In this document: positions 1 through 5,586 of the stretch, piece after piece
Layout: each line of letters begins with the position of its first letter
How positions within the stretch are numbered: the stretch's first letter is position 1
Assembly (NCBI GenBank): GCA_012837465.1
Contig: DURG01000214.1
Span: forward strand, 1-6,259
Source of the DNA: Propionibacterium sp.
GTDB lineage: Bacteria; Actinomycetota; Actinomycetes; Propionibacteriales; Propionibacteriaceae
DNA length: 6,259 bases
Reading direction: 5' to 3'
Notes under the pieces: generated by a model
Seen by the model: the letters and a program-made list of their open reading frames with translations, nothing else
What the model was told of the DNA's origin: nothing
Database searches by the model: none
Program-made: the position numbers and the translations under genes

Positions 1-825
1 CGCCCCGCCGCCGAGCGGCGCCGCCCCGTGCTGGTGGCCCTCGTCCTCGCAGGCATCCTCGCGCTGGGCACCTGGGCCTGGGTGGGCTTCGACGGCCCCG
101 TCCGCCCTGCCAGCAGCGTGCTGCCCGGCTACGTGCGCGACGTGCTCACCTCGCCCCGTGACACCCGCGCGCTCGCACTGGAGATGGGCGCCGACGGCTC
201 CATCGAGTGGAACGTCGTCGATGCCCGCCAGCCCCGCTGGGGCAGCGGCGAACGCAACCCGGTTGGGGGCTTCGCCGACGAGTTCAACTCCATCGTGCAC
301 GCCATCGCCGGGGGAGCGGTGCCCGATGACCTGGCCGAGCGACTCCGTCACCTCGGCGTCTCCCACCTCTGGCTGCGCGGCTTCACCGACGACCACCGCA
401 TCGTGCTCGACAACATCGAGGGCCTCGTCGGCGCCGCCGCAGACGACCGCTCGACGGTCTGGACGGTCAGCGGCCTGGTCTCCCGAGTCCACGCGGCCGG
501 CGGTGAGGAACTCGTCCCCGTCACCGACGGACGCCTCGAGGCGGGCGACGCAGGGCGCACGCTCATCGTCGCCGCACCGGCCGGCGAACAGTGGCGCGCC
601 TCGCTCGACGGGCAACCGCTCGAGCGCACGCACGGCTTCTCCTGGGACACCGCCGACGCCGAACTCGTCACCTTCCAAGCGGGCGCCGAGGCGGGCGACC
701 TCGTCGTCGAGCCCACGCCGCAATGGGGTCGCTTCACGCTGCACCTGCTGGTGATGCTCGGGATCGCACTGCTCGCGGCGCCCACGCTGGGTGGCGCCGC
801 CGTCGCGAAGCGGGGCCGCGAATGA
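1..825 (+). CDS. C-terminal part of a large membrane protein, probably actinobacterial family-2 glycosyltransferase (5' end outside window)
   Basis: The frame is open from the first base and gives 274 residues before the TGA at 823-825, so the start lies upstream. The visible part begins with a short basic stretch (ERRR) and a membrane segment at about residues 11-30, followed by about 200 soluble residues, presumably outside the membrane. That domain has a stretch of the type LRHLGVSHLWLRG at about 115-127. A second membrane segment (LHLLVMLGIALLAAP) lies near residues 246-260, with a short basic tail. This topology, and the DUF5719 gene directly downstream, fit the C-terminal region of the long multi-pass family-2 glycosyltransferases that precede DUF5719 genes in Actinobacteria. 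The catalytic domain is not in the window, so the assignment rests on context and weak resemblance. The last codons overlap the next gene by ATGA, so the two are probably cotranslated. It could be another large membrane protein. Confidence 0.6.
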   Translation, partial: RPAAERRRPVLVALVLAGILALGTWAWVGFDGPVRPASSVLPGYVRDVLTSPRDTRALALEMGADGSIEWNVVDARQPRWGSGERNPVGGFADEFNSIVHAIAGGAVPDDLAERLRHLGVSHLWLRGFTDDHRIVLDNIEGLVGAAADDRSTVWTVSGLVSRVHAAGGEELVPVTDGRLEAGDAGRTLIVAAPAGEQWRASLDGQPLERTHGFSWDTADAELVTFQAGAEAGDLVVEPTPQWGRFTLHLLVMLGIALLAAPTLGGAAVAKRGRE

Positions 826-2075
826 ACGCCCGCAAGCTCCTCCTCACGCTGGCCGCCTTCCTGGTCATCGGCGGCCTCGCCGTGGGCCTGTCCCTCCTCA
901 CCCCGGCCCGGAGGCCGGCCGAGCCCTCCGTCGAACTGCCGCGCATCACGCGCCTGACCTGCCTGCCGTCCGGCGACGTGCTGGCCTACGCGCCCGGCAC
1001 CCTGGAGGGACGCGAGCCTGCCAGCGGCGACGAACTCTTCGAGATGACGGAGGAGTCCGGCCACTTCGAGGCGCAGACGGGCCCCCTGGTGCTCTCGGCG
1101 GACTCGCTCGCCGTCGCCGGCGTGTTCTCCGCGGCGCCCGTGCGCAGCTACGCGCCGTGCGCCCCCGCCTCCACCACCGGCACCCTCCTCGTGACGGACC
1201 CGGGCAACACGGAGTTGATCATCACCAACAGCGACGCCAACGAAGCGGTCGTCGACCTGTCACTGCTCGGTCCCGACGGCGAGATCGCCGCAGTGGGCGC
1301 CCGCGGCATCGCGGTGGCCCCCGGCGTGACCCGCAACGTCGCGCTGTCCGTGCTGGCCCCCGAGGGCCCGGTGGGTGTGACGTACTCGGCCAGCCAGGGC
1401 CGCGTCGCCATGGCTGCGGTCAACGTCGAGGGCCGCGACTCCCGCTACATCGGGACCGCCCGCTCCGCCGCCGAGCACGTCATCGGCGGTATCCCCGCGG
1501 AGGCCGCGAGCGCGCAGCTGGTGGTCACCAATCCGTTCGAGGAACGCGTCGACGTCACGGTGAGCGCGCTCGGCAGCACCTCGGAGTACGAACTGGCGCC
1601 GGCGGCGGACCTGAGCGTGGAGCCCATGTCCACCGTCGCCGTCGACCTGGGCGACTCGCTCGGGGGAGAGGCCGCCGCGATCCGCGTGGAGGCCGCCCAC
1701 GAGATCGGTGCCGCCGTCGTCGTCACCGGCGCGACCGGCAGCCCCGTGACGCTCATCGGCAGCGAACCCGCCATGGAGCTGGCGGCCATGACGCTGGGCG
1801 GGATGGTGCAGGTCACCAACCCGGGCACGGAGCCCGTCACGGTGAACACCAGTGCCACGGCGGGCGAGGTGACGATCGAGCCGGGCACCACGCAGGCGCT
1901 GCCGGTCGAGGGGGAGGCCGACGTTGGATGGCCGGTGTCGGTGGCGGCCGACGGCCCGGTGGTCGCGGCCGCGGTCTCGGCGGATCAGCCCGGCCTCATC
2001 GTGGTGCCCATGGAGCAGATCGCGGACGACCCGCAGGACCTGCGTGCGGCCGAACTCGATCCGCACCTGCGCTGA
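822..2075 (+). CDS. DUF5719 family membrane-anchored extracytoplasmic protein
   Basis: The protein is 417 residues. The ATG at 822 overlaps the upstream stop as ATGA, and the first 26 residues (MNARK followed by a hydrophobic run) form a signal anchor or uncleaved signal peptide, which supports this start. The rest is rich in beta-prone Val/Thr/Ala stretches. Three similar modules are visible: LIITNSDANEAVVDLSLL from about residue 132, LVVTNPFEERVDVTVSAL from about 233, and VQVTNPGTEPVTVNTSA from about 329. Each is followed some 25-35 residues later by a V-x-P-G/M-x-T segment, as expected of Ig-like beta-sandwich repeats. Only two cysteines are present (C47 and C113), both beyond the membrane segment, so a disulfide outside the cell is possible. 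The family has no established function. Coupling to the glycosyltransferase-like gene suggests a role in cell-envelope assembly, which is inference. Confidence 0.8.
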   Translation: MNARKLLLTLAAFLVIGGLAVGLSLLTPARRPAEPSVELPRITRLTCLPSGDVLAYAPGTLEGREPASGDELFEMTEESGHFEAQTGPLVLSADSLAVAGVFSAAPVRSYAPCAPASTTGTLLVTDPGNTELIITNSDANEAVVDLSLLGPDGEIAAVGARGIAVAPGVTRNVALSVLAPEGPVGVTYSASQGRVAMAAVNVEGRDSRYIGTARSAAEHVIGGIPAEAASAQLVVTNPFEERVDVTVSALGSTSEYELAPAADLSVEPMSTVAVDLGDSLGGEAAAIRVEAAHEIGAAVVVTGATGSPVTLIGSEPAMELAAMTLGGMVQVTNPGTEPVTVNTSATAGEVTIEPGTTQALPVEGEADVGWPVSVAADGPVVAAAVSADQPGLIVVPMEQIADDPQDLRAAELDPHLR

Positions 2076-2077
2076 GG

Positions 2078-2515
2078 TCAGTCCCAGTCGTCCCAGTCCT
2101 CGTCGCCGCCGAGTTCGTCGATGCTGCGGCCGGTGAGCGTGCTCAACTGCTCGACGATCGTGCGGTGCACCAGGGTGCGCAACTGCTCGCGTGAGGACGC
2201 GCGGTGCTCGAGGGGTCGCTCGTAGATGACGATCTGCGCCTTGCGGCCGCGGGTTGGCTCCACCGCTGCCGACAGCGGCACCCGGTCCCCCGTCCAGCCG
2301 CCGCGCAGGTGCGGTACCTCCTCGACGCCCACGACGATGCCGTTGAGCGCGTCGGGGCAGGCTGCTGCGATGTCGGCCATCGCGGAGGTCACGCAGTCGT
2401 TGAAGAAGTCCACGCGCGTGGGGCGCCCCAACGGCACCGGCTTGCCTGACAGCGGGTTGGGGGCGGCCATCGGGCCGCGCATTCCGCGGTCATGTCGGTC
2501 TCGTCTGCGTGGCAT
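2078..2515 (-). CDS. Metallopeptidase family protein (zincin-like, DUF1025/PF06262 type) with degenerate HExxH
   Basis: The predicted protein has 145 residues. The start at 2515 gives MPRRRDRHDRGMRGPM, matching the basic leader and RGP motif typical of this family, and lies exactly six bases after a TANNNT box; an ATG at 2599 is in frame but adds sequence unlike the family. The conserved features are a helix at about 35-52 (VDFFNDCVTSAMADIA), the strand VVGVEEVP at 61-68, the strand AQIVIYERPLEHRA at 93-106, and the helix that carries zinc-binding HExxH in true zincins. Here that helix reads LVHRTIVEQL (115-124), so the catalytic Glu is Arg and the second His is Val. Peptidase activity is therefore unlikely by this mechanism. 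The C-terminus is acidic and Trp-containing (DEDWDDWD). The gene is divergent from the DUF3499 gene, as in mycobacteria. Function is unknown. Confidence 0.85.
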   Translation of the reverse strand: MPRRRDRHDRGMRGPMAAPNPLSGKPVPLGRPTRVDFFNDCVTSAMADIAAACPDALNGIVVGVEEVPHLRGGWTGDRVPLSAAVEPTRGRKAQIVIYERPLEHRASSREQLRTLVHRTIVEQLSTLTGRSIDELGGDEDWDDWD

Positions 2516-2521
2516 ACCGCC

Positions 2522-2527
2522 ACTGTA
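2522..2527 (-). promoter_or_regulatory. Predicted -10 box for leaderless transcription of the metallopeptidase-family gene
   Basis: Read on the minus strand the sequence is TACAGT, then GGCGGT, then ATG at 2515. TANNNT followed by six bases would place the transcription start at the A of the start codon. No Shine-Dalgarno precedes the ATG, which fits leaderless translation. No clear -35 element is seen. The box lies inside a small dyad, CACT-GT-AGTG (2521-2530). Confidence 0.55.
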
Positions 2528-2540
2528 GTGACCCGTGGGA

Positions 2541-2546
2541 TACCTT
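2541..2546 (+). promoter_or_regulatory. Predicted -10 box for leaderless transcription of the DUF3499 gene
   Basis: TACCTT is followed by GCTCGG and then the GTG at 2553, the same TANNNT plus six-base geometry as the divergent gene. The two -10 boxes face away from each other with 14 bases between them, so each polymerase footprint would cover the other's box and the two promoters may compete. No Shine-Dalgarno and no obvious -35 are seen. Confidence 0.55.
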
Positions 2547-2552
2547 GCTCGG

Positions 2553-2933
2553 GTGCGAAACTGTTCCCGTACCGCCTGCGTCGCGCCCGCCGTTGCCACG
2601 TTGACCTACGTGTATGCGGATTCGACCGCGGTGCTCGGGCCCCTCGCGCTCGTGCCCGAACCCGGCACCTACGACCTCTGCATGCGCCACGCCGAACGCA
2701 CCAGCGCCCCCAAGGGCTGGGAGGTGATCCGGCTCCCGCTGAACGGTTCGGCGCACGTGCCCAAGGACGCGCCGTCGGACGACCTGATGGCCCTGGCCGA
2801 CGCGGTACGCGCCATCGGCCTGCGCCACGACGAGTTGCCCCCGCCGGACCCCACCGCGGCGCTGCCCGCCGCTCCGCCGGCCCCTGAACTGGGCCGGGGC
2901 GGACACCTGCGCCTGGTACCCACCGCTGATTGA
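2553..2933 (+). CDS. DUF3499 family small zinc-ribbon-like protein
   Basis: The predicted protein has 126 residues from the GTG at 2553. An in-frame GTG at 2535 exists, but the later start fits both the family N-terminus, which begins just before the first Cys pair, and the leaderless promoter. The sequence starts MRNCSRTACV, continues with the family stretch ATLTYVYADSTAVLGPL, then DLCMRHAERTSAPKGWEV. Cysteines C4 and C9 with C43 and H46 make a plausible Zn-binding set (CxxxxC...CxxH). The C-terminal third, from about residue 88, is Pro/Ala-rich and probably disordered. The family is a hallmark of Actinobacteria, divergently paired with the metallopeptidase-family gene and upstream of manB (Rv3258c in M. 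tuberculosis, from memory). The function is unknown. A DNA- or protein-binding role is only inferred from the zinc ribbon. Confidence 0.85.
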   Translation: MRNCSRTACVAPAVATLTYVYADSTAVLGPLALVPEPGTYDLCMRHAERTSAPKGWEVIRLPLNGSAHVPKDAPSDDLMALADAVRAIGLRHDELPPPDPTAALPAAPPAPELGRGGHLRLVPTAD

Positions 2934-2943
2934 CGGGCTTCGC

Positions 2944-2949
2944 TACTCT
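2944..2949 (+). promoter_or_regulatory. Predicted -10 box for leaderless transcription of manB
   Basis: TACTCT is followed by GGCGAG and then the GTG start at 2956, the same spacing as the two promoters of the divergent pair. The box lies 10 bases after the DUF3499 stop, so manB probably has its own promoter besides read-through. The GGCGAG could alternatively act as a very poor, too-close ribosome site. TTGACG at 2930-2935 is only 8 bases upstream, too close to be its -35. Confidence 0.5.
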
Positions 2950-2955
2950 GGCGAG

Positions 2956-4317
2956 GTGCTGGACCACGAGATCTTCAAGGCCAACGACATCCGCGGGATC
3001 GTCGTGGGCGATACCCCCCAGTGGGACGTTGACGGGGCCCGAGCGCTGGGGGCGGCGTTCGTCGAACTGACCGGGGCAGACGAGTTCGTCCTGGGCCGCG
3101 ACATGCGGGCGCTCGGCCGCGAACTCTCGTGGGCCTTCGCCGACGGGGCGCGCCGGGCCGGCGCCTCCGTCGTCGACATCGGGCTCAGCGCCACGGACCA
3201 GTTGTGGTTCGCGTCCGGACAGTTGAACCTCCCGGGCGTGCAGTTCACCGCCAGCCACAACCCCGCCGAGTACAACGGCGTCAAGTTCTGCCTGGCCGAC
3301 GCCAAACCGGTGCCGCCGGATTTCATGACGCGCCTGCGGGACCTCGCGGCCACCGTCGAGATCGGTGACGAGGTGCGCGGCGATCACCGGGCACTGGACT
3401 GCCTCGACGCCTATGCCGACAAGCTGGCGGACCTGGTGCCACCGACGGGGGATCGGGAGCTCACCGTGGTCGTCGACGCCGGCAACGGCATGGCGGGGCA
3501 CACCGCCCTCACTGCGCTCGCCGGCCGCTGCCTGGACATCGTCGGGCTCTACCTCGAACTCGACGGCACCTTCCCCCACCATCCCGCCAACCCACTCGTG
3601 CCGGAGAACCTCGTCGACGCCCAGCGCGCCGTCGTCGAGCACGACGCCGACCTGGGTCTGGTCTTCGACGGCGACGCCGACCGCTGTTTCATCGTCGACG
3701 AGACCGGCAAGGTCGTGGACCCGTCGGTGGTCACCGCGATGATCGCCGTGTCGGAACTCGAGAAGCACCCCGGCTCCACCATCGTGACCAACACGATCAC
3801 GTCGTGGGCCGTGCGGGAGGCGGTCGGGAGGGCCGGCGGCACCGTGCGGCAGTCGCGGGTGGGCCACACCTACGTCAAGGCCCTCATGGCCGAGACCGGC
3901 GCAGTCTTCGGCGGTGAGCACTCTGCGCACTACTACTTCCGCGAATTCTGGTCAGCCGACACCGGGATGCTCGCCGCGCTGCACGTGATCGAGATGCTGC
4001 GCGCCTCTGACAAGCCCCTGTCCGAACTGGCCGCCGTCTACGACACCTACTCCCGCTCCGGCGAGCTCAACTCCACCGTCGACGATGCCCGGGCCTGCAT
4101 GGACCGCGTGGCTGAGGCCTTCGACGGCAGGGGGGAGGAGGACTGGCTCGATGGCCTGACCGTGCGCAACCAGCACGAGGGCTGGTGGCTCAACCTGCGC
4201 CCCAGCAACACCGAGCCGTTGCTGCGCCTGAACGTCGAGGCACGCGACGAGTCGACGATGGCGTCGCTCCGCGACGAGGTGCTCGCGCTGATCGCCGAGT
4301 CCCGAGTGCCGTCGTGA
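2956..4317 (+). CDS. manB: Phosphomannomutase/phosphoglucomutase ManB
   Basis: This 453-residue cytoplasmic enzyme of the alpha-D-phosphohexomutase family interconverts hexose-6-phosphate and hexose-1-phosphate. Mannose-1-phosphate then feeds GDP-mannose synthesis for mannosylated envelope glycans. All four family signatures are visible in order: KANDIRGIV near the N-terminus (residues 8-15), the phosphoserine loop TASHNPAEYNGVK with S100, the Mg-binding loop DGDADRC at 238-244, the sugar-specificity loop GGEHSAHYYF at 319-328, and the phosphate-binding loop RPSNTEPLLRL at 415-425. The length is normal. GTG at 2956 is chosen because the conserved N-terminus starts at once and the leaderless -10 is correctly placed. 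The neighbours (DUF3499, Trm112, SIS protein) match the mycobacterial ManB locus. Whether mannose or glucose is preferred cannot be read from the sequence. Confidence 0.95.
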   Translation: MLDHEIFKANDIRGIVVGDTPQWDVDGARALGAAFVELTGADEFVLGRDMRALGRELSWAFADGARRAGASVVDIGLSATDQLWFASGQLNLPGVQFTASHNPAEYNGVKFCLADAKPVPPDFMTRLRDLAATVEIGDEVRGDHRALDCLDAYADKLADLVPPTGDRELTVVVDAGNGMAGHTALTALAGRCLDIVGLYLELDGTFPHHPANPLVPENLVDAQRAVVEHDADLGLVFDGDADRCFIVDETGKVVDPSVVTAMIAVSELEKHPGSTIVTNTITSWAVREAVGRAGGTVRQSRVGHTYVKALMAETGAVFGGEHSAHYYFREFWSADTGMLAALHVIEMLRASDKPLSELAAVYDTYSRSGELNSTVDDARACMDRVAEAFDGRGEEDWLDGLTVRNQHEGWWLNLRPSNTEPLLRLNVEARDESTMASLRDEVLALIAESRVPS

Positions 4318-4331
4318 GGAACGAACGACGG
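4309..4331 (+). terminator. Hairpin spanning the manB stop codon, possible weak terminator or processing site
   Basis: CCGTCGT (4309-4315) and ACGACGG (4325-4331) form a perfect 7-bp stem with a 9-base loop, extendable by three G-U pairs. The stem includes the first base of the manB TGA. No U-tract follows, so it is not a classical intrinsic terminator; it could be an attenuator, an mRNA 3' protector or chance. Confidence 0.3.
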
Positions 4332-4349
4332 TGTATCGAGGGACCCCGG

Positions 4350-4355
4350 TAAGCT
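4350..4355 (+). promoter_or_regulatory. Possible -10 box upstream of the Trm112-like gene
   Basis: TAAGCT lies in the 61-base gap after manB, about 23 bases before the ATG at 4379. It would give a short leader that contains the Shine-Dalgarno. No good -35 is seen, so this could equally be internal operon sequence. Confidence 0.35.
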
Positions 4356-4367
4356 GAACCACACCCC

Positions 4368-4374
4368 GAGGAGG
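4368..4374 (+). promoter_or_regulatory. Strong Shine-Dalgarno for the Trm112-like gene
   Basis: GAGGAGG ends four bases before the ATG at 4379. It is the only strong ribosome-binding site preceding a start in the window and fixes the Trm112 start. It contrasts with the apparently leaderless genes upstream. Confidence 0.75.
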
Positions 4375-4378
4375 AACC

Positions 4379-4567
4379 ATGGCCGAAACCCTTGAGCTGT
4401 CGCCCGAATTCCTGGCGATCGCCGCGTGCCCGTCGTGCCACGCCAAGTTCGCCGTCGACTACGACGAGCAGGAGCTTGTGTGCACCAACAGCGCCTGCGC
4501 GCTCGCGTACCCGGTGCGCGACGGCATCCCGGTCCTGTTGATCGACCAAGCGCGCAGCACCCAGTGA
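4379..4567 (+). CDS. Trm112 family zinc-ribbon protein
   Basis: The protein has 62 residues. It carries the Trm112/YcaR pattern: ACPSCHAKF with C17 and C20, then ELVCTNSACALAYPVRDGIPVLL with C35 and C40. The second pair is spaced CxxxxC rather than CxxC. The LAYPVRDGIPVLL ending is the family signature. In other organisms Trm112 proteins are small partners that stabilise and activate methyltransferases for tRNA, rRNA or release factors. Its partner here is unknown and no methyltransferase is present in the window. Placement between manB and the SIS gene is common in Actinobacteria. The stop overlaps the next start as GTGA, so the SIS protein is probably made by translational coupling. Confidence 0.9.
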   Translation: MAETLELSPEFLAIAACPSCHAKFAVDYDEQELVCTNSACALAYPVRDGIPVLLIDQARSTQ

Positions 4568-5586
4568 ACGCGCCCCAGTTCGACGACGCGCGCCTCGAAT
4601 CGCCCGAACTCGAGCAGCACGAGGGCCTGCGCAACCTTGCCATGGCGGGCGCGCGGATCCGCCGCGTCGCCCTGACCCGCCCGAGCAACTACCAGCCCGG
4701 CTCCGACCGTCCGCGCGGCGTGCTCGCCATGGGCGCGGAAGCCCGGCTCATCCGCGGCGTCCTGGAGCCTGCCTGCCCGGTGCCGTTCATGGCCTGGCCC
4801 GGCCCCGGGCTCCCCGCGTGGGTGGGCCCGCTGGATCTGGCCGTCATCCTCGGCAGCACCGACACCCCCGGCTGGATCGTCCAGTGCGCGGCCGAGGCGA
4901 AGCGCCGCGGCGCGTCGCTGATCGTCGCCGCGCCCGAGGATTCCGAACTGGCTCGCGTCACCGCGTCCTCGGCCACCACGCTGATCCCGCTGGAGGAGTC
5001 CGACGACCCGGTCGCCGCTGCCGTCTCCGTCCTCGGTGCGCTGGGCGAACTGGGCCTGGGGCCCGTGATCAACCCCGAGGTCGTCGCCGATGCGGCGGAC
5101 CTCGTCGCCGAATCCTGTGCCCCGACGCGTGACCTGTCGGAGAACCCCGGCAAGGAACTTGCGCTCGTACTGGCGGACAGGCTGCCGCTCATCTGGGGCG
5201 GCACCACGCTCGCCGCCCGCGCCTCGCGCCGCATCGCCGAGGCCCTGCGTCGCGCCTGCGGCCGCCCCGCGCTCGCCGCGGACGCCGACGAGGTGCGCAC
5301 GCTGCTGACTCAGGCCGAGGAGTGCGACCCGTTCGCGGATCCCTTCGACGACGACGCCCAGACCCAGCCCGCGCTGGTGCTCCTCGACGACGACAAGCTG
5401 CCCGACCGCCTGAGCGGCGTTGCGATCGACCTGGCGGACCTCGCGGAGTCGCGGGGCCTGCGCGTGGTGCGGATCTCGTCGGGGGAGACCGACCTGGGGG
5501 CCTCCGACCTGGAGCGCTACATCACCCTGCTGCAGAAGGGCCTCTACGGGGCCGCGTACCTCGAGATCGGGTTGCGCAATGCGTAA
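4564..5586 (+). CDS. SIS-domain protein, phosphoglucose/phosphomannose isomerase-like (mycobacterial TobH-like, Rv3256c type)
   Basis: The GTG at 4564 overlaps the Trm112 stop (GTGA) and gives 340 residues, the normal length for this family. Two SIS-like halves are seen: an N-terminal one with the strand DLAVILGST near 91-99 and the helix CAAEAKRRGASLIVAA at 108-123, and a C-terminal one around ENPGKELALVLADRLPLIWG (193-212) and the following helix ASRRIAEALRR. The family C-terminus, a helix beginning YITLLQKG, is present at 319-326. Bifunctional phosphoglucose/phosphomannose isomerases usually have an S-x-S-G-x-T-type phosphate loop where this protein has GSTDTPGW (97-104). The Q-x-x-E-N-A-K-type segment expected after the RR helix is also absent. 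It may therefore be an inactive or altered-function homolog. Its place after manB implies a role in mannose or glucose phosphate metabolism, which is inference. It is mostly cytosolic in appearance, without a signal or membrane segment. Confidence 0.85.
   Translation: MNAPQFDDARLESPELEQHEGLRNLAMAGARIRRVALTRPSNYQPGSDRPRGVLAMGAEARLIRGVLEPACPVPFMAWPGPGLPAWVGPLDLAVILGSTDTPGWIVQCAAEAKRRGASLIVAAPEDSELARVTASSATTLIPLEESDDPVAAAVSVLGALGELGLGPVINPEVVADAADLVAESCAPTRDLSENPGKELALVLADRLPLIWGGTTLAARASRRIAEALRRACGRPALAADADEVRTLLTQAEECDPFADPFDDDAQTQPALVLLDDDKLPDRLSGVAIDLADLAESRGLRVVRISSGETDLGASDLERYITLLQKGLYGAAYLEIGLRNA

Noticed and set aside
1260..2066. 268-residue open frame on the minus strand, opposite the DUF5719 gene
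   Set aside because: It is rich in His/Arg/Gly and consistent with a frame shadow; the plus-strand frame has a signal anchor, coupled start and internal repeats.
2535..2552. Earlier GTG (2535) as the DUF3499 start
   Set aside because: It would add six residues upstream of the conserved N-terminus and would place the start before the predicted -10 box.
2516..2599. Longer N-terminus for the metallopeptidase-family gene (ATG at 2599)
   Set aside because: The extra 28 residues overlap the DUF3499 start and promoter, do not resemble the family, and ignore the well-placed -10 box for the start at 2515.
2930..2935. TTGACG as a -35 box for manB
   Set aside because: It is only 8 bases from the predicted -10, far short of the usual 16-19 base spacing.
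2389..3930. 513-residue open frame on the minus strand
   Set aside because: It is antisense to manB and DUF3499, whose plus-strand products carry clear family motifs. Its Arg/Gly/Pro-rich translation has no recognisable domain and is the usual GC-rich shadow frame.
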